From Desulfuromonas sp. (GTDB lineage: Bacteria > Desulfobacterota > Desulfuromonadia > Desulfuromonadales > BM515): DNA of 47,489 bases. Location of the stretch: contig PKUF01000136.1 in assembly GCA_002869635.1 (NCBI GenBank), positions 1 to 47,489 of the forward strand, read 5' to 3'. The notes under the pieces are model-generated. The model did no database searches. It was not told the origin of the DNA and saw only the letters and a program-made list of their open reading frames with translations. Each line of letters starts with the position of its first letter. Position 1 is the first letter of the stretch. The position numbers and the translations under genes are program-made. Below are positions 32,545 through 41,470 of the stretch, in pieces.

Positions 32545-35500
32545 CTAACGCCGCCAGAGCCAATACACGGGGAGAACGGTCCCCCCTGTGACCGGATCTT
32601 CACTACAGAGACCACCGCCGCAACCAACAAGGATTTCGGCATCACCGCTGGCCGGCATCACCATCACCAGACCCGAAGGGATCCCCACGCCGAGCTCCGT
32701 CGAACGGTCGGCACGCCGCAGGACATCGCCCGACTTGCTCTGGGCCCTGTCATTGTTGGCGGTCGATTCTTCATCATTATTGCTGTCGGGGGTATTGGTC
32801 TCATTGCTGAAATTCAAGACCGCTTCACCCGTCTTGTAATTTGTTGCATACATTCTCGAAATACCGAGGTTGCCCGGCATACAGGGATCAGGCGAAACCT
32901 CAAGGTTCGGCGCATAGGTCGTGTAATAGGCGACCTTGTTGAAGGCGAGCGGGTTGGCGAGGACCTTCTCCCCCGGGTTCTCATCCAGCTTGATGTACCA
33001 GCCATAGGTCGATGTGCTGTAGAGCCGCTCGAGAACACAGGTCACCGATTGATCGGCGGCATTGCTGCAGTCGCCGGTGTACGCCATCGGTTCCGCCGAC
33101 TGCAAAATGTTGTCCGTCACATCCACAAGGTCGAGCTCTGTGATCAGCTCATTGGTCCGCTGTCCCCGGTCGTAGATGGCGTACATGCGATCAACAACGT
33201 TGGTATTCAAGGGGTGGGCACGATCACCGCTGCCGATGTAGAGGTTGATCACCCCACCACTCTCGAAAGTCACAGAGGGTCGATAGAAGAATTTACGCCC
33301 CCACCCCTCATCCGGCGGGGTCCCCAAACTTGCATCGTTGGTCCCACGCGCGTTCGCCTCAAAAATCCTTTTGCCAAACCAGGTGTTGATTTCCGGTGAC
33401 GCAATCGGGCGTAACTCTCCACTCGACTGATAGGCCGTCATCCGCCAGAGTTGACCCCCGGTATCGCCAACGTAGAGACGATCCGTGTAACCGTCAAAGT
33501 CGGTATCTAGCACCGTTACGTCCGATGGAACCGAGAACTTCATCCGTTTACGGTTATAGGTATTGTCGGTGCCGTTGTAACCGAACTCCCAAACCAGCGA
33601 GCCGCTGTTCGTGAAATCGGGAACCCCAGTCGTAGAGAGTTTAGCAATCTCAACAGCATAAACAGCCCGTCCTTTCGGATTGTTGGTGATGTTGGTGTCA
33701 CTGTTATTCCGGGGGGGGACGATCGTGCCGGTGCTGACGACATCGTCGGCGTCATGGGTCGGGACAACAACGTTGGCGTTGGTGAAACCCTGAGTTGCTC
33801 CAAAGCGTCCATCTTCGTTTAAGTTATCGTAGCCAGCACCGATAAAGGCGACCACCTTATCCACCAAGGTCCCCGAGACATTATGCTTGACCAACCCCAG
33901 TTCGGGCGTGCTCCAGCTCTCTCCCATCTCGGAAAATCCAGCCACTGTCGAGTCAATTCTCCACAGAAATTTAGGCGTGTCGGGAACCGTGACATCAAGA
34001 GCATAATAGGCTGAGCCGCCACGACGCTCGCCGAAGATCAGAAGAACCTTGTCGCCGTCATCCACCTCGATATTGCCGTCGTTATCCTTGTCGTAGACAT
34101 AGCTGACAGGCGTACCATCAACAAAATAGTTGTGTACCGTCTGATGCAGCAGACTCAGTTTGTCGAGTTGATCGGGAGGGATAAAGGCCCAGGCCTCGGA
34201 ACCGTCGCAATCCTTGAAGGCGTGCAACATGCCGTCATTGGCACCGACAAAGACCATCGAGGTGTTGACCGAGCAGTTGGCTTCATTTTCGTCGGTAAAG
34301 GTGTAGGTGTTGTAATTGACAACCTGCGGCTTGGAATGCAGGACATCGCCGAGAATCCAGTCGCGGGTCTCAATATTGTCAGCCGTCCCGTTGCCGTTCA
34401 GGTCCATCGTACTGGCGTAGGAATCGACGCCGAGAATATAGTCGATGACCTTGTCGCGTTCAGCGGCATCGACCCCTAAAAGGGCTGCGGTGACCCCGGC
34501 GTTGGTCGTGTCAAACTCGTTCGTGGCATGGGTCAGATCTGCATTCGATCCGAGATAGGTGTAAACATTGCGGGAAGAGAGGGCTGTCTTGCGCATTACC
34601 GAACCGCTGCCGCCGTACTCAACCCGTCCTCCGTCATAGATCCGGTCTCCGGCGGCGTCGACACTCCACATGGAGGTGGCGGTGTAGGTGTCGGTGGGAC
34701 GTGCTTCCGTATCCTTAAAGCCGCCGTCGCTGTTGGTCGCGATATTGCCGAGAGCGTCGATGATGTTGCTGCTGCTGTCGAGGCCGTACTTCTTGAGATT
34801 ACCGTACCAGCTGCTCTGGCTGACCGGCTTAAAGAAACCGAGATAGACCCGCGAGCCGCTGTAGGTCCGGTTTTCCGGGCTGGTCGGAACCACCGGGGCG
34901 ACAAAAGCCGAGTTGACCTCGGCGACAATGCTCGCCAACAGTTCGGTCATGGCATTGGCGAGAGAGTTGGAGTCGTAGACATTGTAGAAAACCCCACCAC
35001 CATCATAGGCCGATCCTTCCACCAACATATCTGAACTCTGGAAGGCAAGAACAAAATGGACCGTCATCCCCATGTTGTCTTTGAGCCAAGCCGCCACATC
35101 GTCGAGATAGTGGGAACCGGCGCCATAGACGTATTCATCCGGCCAGCTATCATTGTCGGCATCGCCGATATTCTGTGCCAATTTCGGGCTGCCATCACCG
35201 TTAGAGAGGCCGTTGGTGACAATGATGATGTGATTGTAGCAGTTCTTGGCGATATCCGGATCGATGCGGGTCGACTCAGTAATGTAATCGTAATCGGCAC
35301 CGAAATAGTAGCCAGCGTCGTAGAGGGCTTCGGCCTGAGGACGCAGGGTGGCACTGGAGAGAATTGGTTCGCTCGAGGTGTCACCACTCCCGGGGAGGAG
35401 ATTGAGAAAGTTAGCAAAGTCCGTATCGTCGCTCAAATTCTGCATCGGTGAGAGGATTTTGCCGCCGGAGTTGTTATCACCATAGACCATTGAGGCAAAA

Positions 35501-36300
35501 TTGACCGCGTAACGGGCACCACCGACGACGGTCTCAAGCGCCTCGTAGACGATGTCGCGCTGCGTACTGCCGGAAAAAGCAGCGGCACGGCTGTAGGCGT
35601 GGTTATCCTCCCATTCACTCGTCGCAGCCGCACGGGTAACGGTCCAGTAGTCCCCCCAGTTAGCCCCCCGCCCCGGCTCGTTGTCGGCAGCCACCGAGAC
35701 GTGGGTCTGAAGCAGCTCGTAGTTCTCATCCACGGTCACCGTGCGCCACTTGCTCCCCTGAAGGTAGGTATAAGAAAAGGAGTGATTAACCACCTCTTCG
35801 CTTGAGGCCTCAGCTGTAGCATTGGCATAGTTGAGATAGTTGCCGAGGGCGTAGGTCGCCCCCTTGGGCCCTGTGGCACAGGCTCCGCCATTGAGATTGG
35901 GGAAGTCGGTAACTCCGGCCCCGGAGTAGGTTCCGTTCTCCTGCAGGGCGTTTTTGACGATCACCTTGTCACAGGTGAGATTTTCAAGATCGAGGGTAGC
36001 ATTGACCAGTTCGATACGTGAGAAATCCCCCTGATTATCCCCCACGTAGATGTAGTAGGGCTGAAATCCCTGGTCGGCATAGACCTCTGTCGGGTCATAC
36101 GGCAGACCGGAGGCGATATTCATGGTTGCGGCACTATTATCGACAAGGATCAGAACATTCGGCTGCACCCCGCTTGTCCCTTCGGCCGAGTAGATCGCCG
36201 TGTCTCCAATGTAGTCGTCGGCGGCGCCGACCGGCCCGGCAAGACACAAGGCAAACAGAAGCCAGAGAACGATGCCTAACATACTTTTTTTCCGATTCAT
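32545..36300 (-). CDS. pilY1: PilY1-like tip-associated adhesin / assembly protein
   Basis: 1251 residues from the ATG at 36298-36300 with GGAGG five bases upstream. A signal peptide (LGIVLWLLFALCLAGPVGA) leads to a von Willebrand A-type domain (NVLILVDNSAATMN, later FNHIIIVTNG-like strands) and a C-terminal PilY1 beta-propeller. The propeller has the calcium site DTDFDGYTDRLYVGD, plus further Asp-rich loops DKDNDGNIEVDDG and DLNGNGTADN. The MIDAS motif is altered: Asp-Asn-Ser-Ala-Ala rather than DxSxS. Family members sit at the pilus tip, affect adhesion and regulate extension/retraction. Fourth gene of the operon after pilV, pilW and pilX. Confidence 0.93.
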   Translation of the reverse strand: MNRKKSMLGIVLWLLFALCLAGPVGAADDYIGDTAIYSAEGTSGVQPNVLILVDNSAATMNIASGLPYDPTEVYADQGFQPYYIYVGDNQGDFSRIELVNATLDLENLTCDKVIVKNALQENGTYSGAGVTDFPNLNGGACATGPKGATYALGNYLNYANATAEASSEEVVNHSFSYTYLQGSKWRTVTVDENYELLQTHVSVAADNEPGRGANWGDYWTVTRAAATSEWEDNHAYSRAAAFSGSTQRDIVYEALETVVGGARYAVNFASMVYGDNNSGGKILSPMQNLSDDTDFANFLNLLPGSGDTSSEPILSSATLRPQAEALYDAGYYFGADYDYITESTRIDPDIAKNCYNHIIIVTNGLSNGDGSPKLAQNIGDADNDSWPDEYVYGAGSHYLDDVAAWLKDNMGMTVHFVLAFQSSDMLVEGSAYDGGGVFYNVYDSNSLANAMTELLASIVAEVNSAFVAPVVPTSPENRTYSGSRVYLGFFKPVSQSSWYGNLKKYGLDSSSNIIDALGNIATNSDGGFKDTEARPTDTYTATSMWSVDAAGDRIYDGGRVEYGGSGSVMRKTALSSRNVYTYLGSNADLTHATNEFDTTNAGVTAALLGVDAAERDKVIDYILGVDSYASTMDLNGNGTADNIETRDWILGDVLHSKPQVVNYNTYTFTDENEANCSVNTSMVFVGANDGMLHAFKDCDGSEAWAFIPPDQLDKLSLLHQTVHNYFVDGTPVSYVYDKDNDGNIEVDDGDKVLLIFGERRGGSAYYALDVTVPDTPKFLWRIDSTVAGFSEMGESWSTPELGLVKHNVSGTLVDKVVAFIGAGYDNLNEDGRFGATQGFTNANVVVPTHDADDVVSTGTIVPPRNNSDTNITNNPKGRAVYAVEIAKLSTTGVPDFTNSGSLVWEFGYNGTDNTYNRKRMKFSVPSDVTVLDTDFDGYTDRLYVGDTGGQLWRMTAYQSSGELRPIASPEINTWFGKRIFEANARGTNDASLGTPPDEGWGRKFFYRPSVTFESGGVINLYIGSGDRAHPLNTNVVDRMYAIYDRGQRTNELITELDLVDVTDNILQSAEPMAYTGDCSNAADQSVTCVLERLYSTSTYGWYIKLDENPGEKVLANPLAFNKVAYYTTYAPNLEVSPDPCMPGNLGISRMYATNYKTGEAVLNFSNETNTPDSNNDEESTANNDRAQSKSGDVLRRADRSTELGVGIPSGLVMVMPASGDAEILVGCGGGLCSEDPVTGGTVLPVYWLWRR

Positions 36301-36330
36301 AGAAACCTCCATCAAGCAGGTTTGAACTCT

Positions 36331-36867
36331 TTATTTGGGGACAACACGGACCACTTGGGCCTCGACCGAACCGGTCGCATTATTCGCACCGACAACCGCC
36401 AGATCTAGGGCATAGTAACGGGCCTGAAAATAGGTCGGATCCGAGCCGCTCCCCGGCGGCAGCGCCCCGGTGGCGATCCACTGCACCTTATTGGTCTTCG
36501 TCGTATCGAGCTGGGTCACCAATGCGGTCTCAATATCACCATCGTCATCGGTTCCGGCGATAATGTTCGATAGATGCTCGGTGACATCGGCAACATTGAC
36601 CTCGCCGGTTCCGATCGTTGTAAAGACATCTTCGTTGACCATGACATACTCAAGCGCCCTGTCGACACCGAACATCGCATCATGCCCGGTTTTGTAATTC
36701 CCCGAGATGCGCACCTCTGTGCTTGAAATGTTCAGTGAAACGGTGGCGATCAGACTCATGATGGCGAGCATGAACAGGGCCAGAACCAGAGCCAGACCCT
36801 TTTCGTTTGAGACTGTTCGTGCCAGCATCGCAACATGTTTTTCAGACGTGGTTGCATCTTTCATCAT
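36331..36867 (-). CDS. pilX: PilX-like minor pilin
   Basis: About 178 residues. The prepilin-like helix is GLALVLALFMLAIMSLIATVS, with leader ending NEKG and no Glu5, the PilX_N pattern (normally G-x-x-L-x-x-A-L-x-x-L). After the helix come ISSTEVRISGNYKTGHDAMFGVDRALEY, as in PilX, and a soluble C-terminal domain. The stop of pilW overlaps a GTG at 36873; ATGs at 36867 and 36864 have AAGGTG at good spacing, and I use the first. PilX helps bring PilY1 into the pilus and is the gene before pilY1. Confidence 0.87.
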   Translation of the reverse strand: MMKDATTSEKHVAMLARTVSNEKGLALVLALFMLAIMSLIATVSLNISSTEVRISGNYKTGHDAMFGVDRALEYVMVNEDVFTTIGTGEVNVADVTEHLSNIIAGTDDDGDIETALVTQLDTTKTNKVQWIATGALPPGSGSDPTYFQARYYALDLAVVGANNATGSVEAQVVRVVPK

Positions 36868-36869
36868 CG

Positions 36870-37880
36870 TCACCTTTTATTTCGCAGCTGAAACAGGCTG
36901 CTCAAGGTTTTGGTTTTATCTCCCTCTTGCGACGTCACTTGAGCCGATAAGGTGACACGAACCGCCTTGATATTCTCAACTTCATCCGCAGGCAAGGCGC
37001 CATCGTCGGCCGGGTCCCACTCTTCGTCGGTCACCCCGGAGCTGCTGTTCAGAATATAAGTAAACTTCATCGCCGTAATACTGTCGGCAATCGCCCCGGC
37101 GCAGTTCGCATTGGTGCTGCCATTTACCGCCCGCCACAACTTCCACTCACTGACCTGTTCGGCACCGTCGCCGTTGTCATCGACATGCACAAGACTAAAA
37201 GCGATCTGGTTCGGTTCGCCTAGGGTCGGGTAACAGCTGCCGTTCACCCGGGTGATCAACGAACCGGCGGGGATGCTGAAGGTGTCGGTTGAGACAAAAC
37301 CATCGAGCGTCAAAGAGACCGGATCATTCCCATGATAATCGGTGCCCACGGCGTTTCTTCCAACGACCTCAAAGATCCGCCCCCCGGCGATCGGCGTTCT
37401 TGCCGCCGACGAGTAGAGGCGAACCTTATTAGGAGACTCAAAGTCATACACCGATTCGGGCAGATCGACCGCAAACTCAACCCTTGTCGGATTGCCCGTC
37501 TCGAGATCTCCAGGAACGGCGTAGTCTCTTAATTCAGTGTTGTCGTAGGGGGCAGGGTCAGATGGGGTAATCGGGGTCTTGGCAATCCGAATCATCCGCA
37601 ACGGCTCAGCCGCATTATTGATCGTGATCGTATCGCTTCCGGCCACCTGAACCGCATTACCGACCACCAGAAAACCGGCCATGCGCAGATCGTAGCCGAT
37701 CTTATCCATGGCGATACGTAGGTTCTGCTGGGCAACCGCCAGAGCATCGTGGGTCGTCGCTGTGCGCTGCGTCGTTTGGTACTGGCTTAAAAAAGCCATG
37801 GAGACGATTCCCATCATCGCCACAACGACCAGGAGTTCAACCAGACCGAAACCCTTTTGATTTAGAGATTTCCGCGCCAT
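36870..37880 (-). CDS. pilW: PilW-like minor pilin
   Basis: 336 residues: leader MARKSLNQKG, then FGLVELLVVVAMMGIVSMAF with Glu5. The PilW signature follows the helix: ALAVAQQNLRIAMDKIGYDLRMAGF. The large beta-rich C-terminal domain has one Cys pair (Cys217-region NGSCYPT and NANCAGA). The start overlaps the pilV end by 19 bases. It is a minor pilin of the initiation complex with PilV, PilX, FimT and PilY1. Confidence 0.9.
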   Translation of the reverse strand: MARKSLNQKGFGLVELLVVVAMMGIVSMAFLSQYQTTQRTATTHDALAVAQQNLRIAMDKIGYDLRMAGFLVVGNAVQVAGSDTITINNAAEPLRMIRIAKTPITPSDPAPYDNTELRDYAVPGDLETGNPTRVEFAVDLPESVYDFESPNKVRLYSSAARTPIAGGRIFEVVGRNAVGTDYHGNDPVSLTLDGFVSTDTFSIPAGSLITRVNGSCYPTLGEPNQIAFSLVHVDDNGDGAEQVSEWKLWRAVNGSTNANCAGAIADSITAMKFTYILNSSSGVTDEEWDPADDGALPADEVENIKAVRVTLSAQVTSQEGDKTKTLSSLFQLRNKR

Positions 37881-38341
37881 GGCACCCCCCTGCTCTTAAA
37901 GGCAACCAAGGTCACCGGTTTATGTCGTCCATGTGCAGGCGTTACCGTCACGACGATACGATTCAACTCATTGATCCCGTTGTAGTCTGCCGAAACAGAG
38001 TAGGTTGCGCTGAAGGTTCCTTCCGTCGCCGAAGAGACGAGGTTCCCGTCGGAATCTATCGAGAGAAGAGACTCAACCGTCGAGGTCTCCGGATCGAAAT
38101 CCCAGACAACATCCACAGCGCTGGACTGCATCTCTGGCCGATCAGGATCCCAAGCAAGGATCTCTTCCAAAATCCCTTGCGCCAAATCACTTGAGGTCGA
38201 AAGAGAGTCTGACACCGAATTTGTCCGCAATGACATGATCTGCATATTCGCAACACTGAGCAGACCGATCGCAAAGATGGTCAAGGCAACCATCAACTCG
38301 ATCAAAGTGAATCCCTTTTGGCCTTTAATCTTGGGCTTCAT
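37862..38341 (-). CDS. pilV: PilV-like minor pilin
   Basis: 159 residues: leader MKPKIKGQKG, then FTLIELMVALTIFAIGLLSVAN with Glu5, followed by the PilV/GspI pattern MQIMSLRTNSVSDSLSTSSD. The C-terminal domain is short (AFSATYSV-like strands ending with VPWRGNL). AAGGAT lies four bases before the ATG. It is the first gene of the minor pilin operon and follows a sigma-54 promoter. Confidence 0.88.
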   Translation of the reverse strand: MKPKIKGQKGFTLIELMVALTIFAIGLLSVANMQIMSLRTNSVSDSLSTSSDLAQGILEEILAWDPDRPEMQSSAVDVVWDFDPETSTVESLLSIDSDGNLVSSATEGTFSATYSVSADYNGINELNRIVVTVTPAHGRHKPVTLVAFKSRGVPWRGNL

Positions 38342-38381
38342 AGATATCCTTATCCTTGGTCAGCATTTACTGAAACATAAA

Positions 38382-38397
38382 AGCAAATAACACGCCA
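38382..38397 (-). promoter_or_regulatory. Sigma-54 promoter of the pilVWXY1-fimT operon
   Basis: Minus strand TGGCGTG-N4-TTGCT with GG and GC pairs exactly ten bases apart (GG at 38395-38396, GC at 38383-38384); matches the TGGCAC-N5-TTGC consensus well. Expected start of transcription is near 38371, about 30 bases before the pilV ATG. The gene just upstream encodes an NtrC-type activator. Confidence 0.8.
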
Positions 38398-38444
38398 GAA
38401 TAAAGTTTCTTTGTTTTTAGAGAGTTAACAACACCATACGACAC

Positions 38445-38490
38445 AGTGCGCAAACTTTGCACGACCGTGGTCGTGCAAAGTTTGCGCACT
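38445..38490. repeat. 46-bp perfect palindrome between the response regulator gene and pilV
   Basis: Two 22-bp arms (38445-38466 and 38469-38490) are exact reverse complements with a 2-base centre. Each arm contains its own shorter dyad GCAAACTTTGC. It begins inside the stop codon of the regulator gene and lies 48-93 bases upstream of the sigma-54 element, the right distance for an enhancer-binding site. There is no T-tract on either side, so it is not a normal intrinsic terminator, although the RNA hairpin would be very strong. Confidence 0.9.
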
Positions 38491-39847
38491 AGATGCCATA
38501 CTCTTTGATTTTGTATAGAAGGGAACGCAGGCTGATTTCGAGAAGCTGAGCCGCTTGGGTACGATTGCCATCGGTCGCAGCGAGGGCCTTGCGAATGTAC
38601 TCCTCTTCAAGGAGGCGGGAGGCACGTTTAAGGGAAAAGTCACCGTTGTGGTCATGGCTGGGCACTTTGGGACGGGCATCGGGAAGATCGGCCACATCAA
38701 GTGCCGCCTGAGCTGACAGGAGGACTGCCTTTTCGATGAAGTTTTCCAACTCACGTACGTTGCCGGGCCAGTCCAACTGACACAATTGTTCTTGCGCCTC
38801 ATTTGTCAAAGTCGGCACCTCACTCCGTCCCTGACGACGGGCGGCCGCAGCAAGAAAATGCTCGGCAAGAGGAAGGATGTCATCACGCCGCTCACGCAAG
38901 GGGGAGAGTTTCACCTCAAGGACAGCGAGGCGGTAGAAGAGATCGTCACGGAATCGTCCCGCATTGACCTCCTGAGTCAGATCACGGGCGGTGGCGGCGA
39001 CGACCCGAGCATCCACCCTCTGCGGCCGGGTTGAGCCGACGCGGCGGATCTCTTTTTCCTGCAGTGCCCGCAGTAGCTTCGGCTGCAAATCAAGCGGCAG
39101 TTCGCCGATCTCGTCAAGAAAAAGGGTCCCACCGTCGGCAGCGGCAAAGAGGCCGGGGTGGTCACGATCAGCCCCTGAGAAGGCACCACGCTGATGCCCG
39201 AAGAGCTCGCTCTCTAACAAACCAGCAGAGATGGCGCTGAAGTTGACAGCGATAAAGGGGGCATCACTGCGGGGGCTGCGCTGGTGCAAGGCACGAGCGA
39301 TCAGTTCCTTGCCGGTGCCGGTCTCGCCGGTAACAAGGACCGGTGCCTCCGAAGGAGCGAGGCGGGTCAGAAGTCGGTCGATCTCGGCCATCGCCTCGGA
39401 GGCAAAGAGAAATGGGCGGTTCGGCTCCTGCCGTCGCAGAACGGCACGCAACTGGCGATTCTCCCGCGCCAGCCTCAGCCGTTCTTCGGCTTTCTTGACG
39501 GTCAGCAACACCTCGTCGGGCTTGAAAGGCTTGGAAATATAGTCGTAGGCCCCCTGACGCAAACAAGAAATAGCGGTGTCGATGTTGCCGTAGGCGCTCA
39601 TCATGATCAGGGTGACGGGGAGGTGGCGTTTCTGGACCTCACCGAGAAAGGTTTGACCGTCCATCTGCGGCATACGGATATCGCAAAGAACCAGCTCCGC
39701 CGCCGAAGCCTCCAGCAGGCCCAGCGCCTCTTCACCGCTGCTCGCCGTCTCAACCACATAACCGGAGCGCTCAAGAACGAGACGCAGCATATGCCGCATC
39801 CCCTCTTCATCATCCACCACCAGAATCGGCTGTTTCTCTGTCGTCAT
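38489..39847 (-). CDS. NtrC-family sigma-54-dependent response regulator (second, pilin-operon-linked)
   Basis: 452 residues. Receiver domain with Asp56 (LVLCDIRMP), AAA+ domain with Walker A GETGTGKE (174-181), Walker B TLFLDEIGE, and a C-terminal Fis-type HTH (RTQAAQLLEISLRSLLYKIK). The sigma-54 contact loop reads GAFSGA (221-226), a Thr-to-Ser change from GAFTGA, while PilR here has the standard form. The start overlaps the kinase stop by four bases. A sigma-54 promoter lies right after it at the minor-pilin operon, its most likely target. The order kinase-regulator-pilV is, as I recall, also found in Geobacter. Confidence 0.93.
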   Translation of the reverse strand: MTTEKQPILVVDDEEGMRHMLRLVLERSGYVVETASSGEEALGLLEASAAELVLCDIRMPQMDGQTFLGEVQKRHLPVTLIMMSAYGNIDTAISCLRQGAYDYISKPFKPDEVLLTVKKAEERLRLARENRQLRAVLRRQEPNRPFLFASEAMAEIDRLLTRLAPSEAPVLVTGETGTGKELIARALHQRSPRSDAPFIAVNFSAISAGLLESELFGHQRGAFSGADRDHPGLFAAADGGTLFLDEIGELPLDLQPKLLRALQEKEIRRVGSTRPQRVDARVVAATARDLTQEVNAGRFRDDLFYRLAVLEVKLSPLRERRDDILPLAEHFLAAAARRQGRSEVPTLTNEAQEQLCQLDWPGNVRELENFIEKAVLLSAQAALDVADLPDARPKVPSHDHNGDFSLKRASRLLEEEYIRKALAATDGNRTQAAQLLEISLRSLLYKIKEYGI

Positions 39848-41325
39848 GCGTCGGTCCCATCACGGGGGAGGTAGACGGTCATCGCCGTCCCTTGCTGAGG
39901 TGTCGAGTCGACCTCGATCCTTCCACCGGCATCGCTGATAATCCGCTGACAGACCGCCAGACCAAGTCCCTGTCCCTTTCCCGGCGGCTTGGTCGTAAAG
40001 AAGGGGTCGAAGAGGCGCTCACGCAGGTCCGGGTCGATGCCACTGCCGTCGTCGGCGATTTGCAGCCAGCACTCCTCTACGGCCTGGCCACTACGCAGAG
40101 TGATCGTCCCTTGCGGCGCCGCGTCACGAGCGTTCATCAGCAGATTCACGAAGACCTGCTGCAAACGGTGCTGTCGCATCGCCACCTCGGGCAAAGTAGC
40201 CAGCTGATCAATCACGCTCACCCTCTCAAGCCCCCCTTGCGCCGAGAGAATGGAGAGAGTCTCACGTAGCAAAGCGACAGGTTCAAAACGCCGCGTTTCT
40301 TCCTCTGCCGGACGGGCATAATCGAGCAGATCGCGAACCAGACGATCAATGCGCGCCACCTCCTGCCGCGCCCGCTCGGCGAGCTCCCCTTCGGGGCGTC
40401 CGACAAGATCGCTGCGCAGCAGCTCGAGGTAGCCGACCACCGCCGCCAACGGATTGCCAATTTCGTGCGCCATACCCGCGGCGAGTTCACCGACGGAAGC
40501 GAGCTGGGCACTGCGCACCACCTCATCTCGCGCCTTGGCCAGAGCCGCGTTCGCCTCAGTGAGTGAGCGAATATGTGCTTCGGTTTCGCCACGGCTCGTC
40601 TTGAGAGCGACCATCATCCGATTGAACGAATCGGTCAGGGTGGCGATCTCGCGCGGCCCCTCAGCAGTGAGCAACGGATCAAGCTCTCCGGCAGCGACCT
40701 GCTGAGTCATCCGGGTCAGACGCTGCACCGGCGCCACCACCACTCGCCCAAGCAGATAAACTCCGAAGAGGGTGAGCACGGCACCGTCGACCAAGACAAA
40801 CAGGAGATAAACCCGGCGCAGATCACCAAGCTGATCAGCGATTGCGGCGAGCGGGGTGGTCAGCTGCACGGCACCAACAAAATCCCCCCCCCGCAACAAA
40901 GGGATCGTCACCCGAATCGTCCCCTCTTCGGCCCCGCTGCCGGGAAGCAGGGCCGGGGTGTAGTCGACCTTGAGCACCGATTCCATCTGCGCTTGGCTCT
41001 GACGCAGCTCAAGCAGCACCGGTTCAAACTCTCCATCACCACTATGGCCCGCCACAGAGAGATCCGGACTGACAACGACCCACGCAGTAAGGGGGATTGA
41101 GCTTGGCCACCGGCGACGTAAAAAATCGGCCGCGGAGAAAATCTCCCCCCCCCCCTTGGCCACCGCCTCGGCGGCAGCCTGTACGGTACGGGTATGACTT
41201 TCGATCAGGGCATTTTCCGTCGCCCGCAGCAACAACAGTCCAGCAAAGAGGAGCGCCGCCCCCATCAGCAGGACGAAATTAACCATGATTTCGCTGCGCA
41301 GCCCGATCTTTTCCCGCATCGTCAT
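39844..41325 (-). CDS. Membrane sensor histidine kinase
   Basis: About 493 residues. Two membrane helices (about 20-40 and 175-200) flank a periplasmic domain of about 130 residues, then a HAMP domain (LGRVVVAPVQRLTRMTQQVA), HisKA with the phospho-His in LAAGMAHEIGNPLAAV and an ATPase domain (NLLMNARDA, DDGSGIDP, GQGLGLAVCQ). The ATG chosen is at 41323-41325; 41317-41319 has better Shine-Dalgarno spacing (AAGGAG). An 11-base G tract at 41145-41155 in the periplasmic-domain coding region is in frame. It pairs with the GAFSGA regulator; the signal is unknown. Confidence 0.9.
   Translation of the reverse strand: MTMREKIGLRSEIMVNFVLLMGAALLFAGLLLLRATENALIESHTRTVQAAAEAVAKGGGEIFSAADFLRRRWPSSIPLTAWVVVSPDLSVAGHSGDGEFEPVLLELRQSQAQMESVLKVDYTPALLPGSGAEEGTIRVTIPLLRGGDFVGAVQLTTPLAAIADQLGDLRRVYLLFVLVDGAVLTLFGVYLLGRVVVAPVQRLTRMTQQVAAGELDPLLTAEGPREIATLTDSFNRMMVALKTSRGETEAHIRSLTEANAALAKARDEVVRSAQLASVGELAAGMAHEIGNPLAAVVGYLELLRSDLVGRPEGELAERARQEVARIDRLVRDLLDYARPAEEETRRFEPVALLRETLSILSAQGGLERVSVIDQLATLPEVAMRQHRLQQVFVNLLMNARDAAPQGTITLRSGQAVEECWLQIADDGSGIDPDLRERLFDPFFTTKPPGKGQGLGLAVCQRIISDAGGRIEVDSTPQQGTAMTVYLPRDGTDA
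41145..41155 (-). repeat. Poly-G tract of 11 in the histidine kinase gene
   Basis: Eleven G on the coding strand encode AKGGGE in frame, near residue 60. A change of one or two bases would end the kinase before its catalytic domains. A second G9 run in the same gene is at 40884-40892. Confidence 0.92.
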
Positions 41326-41470
41326 TTGCTCCTTCACTCAAACGCACGATAGCACAGCGTCCGGGCAGCAACAACTCTTCAGGCAGGATGAGCCTTTGGA
41401 ATCACTGGCCAAATCCGTGTTGAACTGCTAAACGTCCGCGCAACTGACTCTACATCTCAAGGAGGCTCCC

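Noticed and set aside
38445..38490. The 46-bp palindrome as an insertion sequence end, CRISPR repeat or ordinary terminator
   Set aside because: There is no transposase or second copy in the window, no spacer array, and no T-tract on either side.
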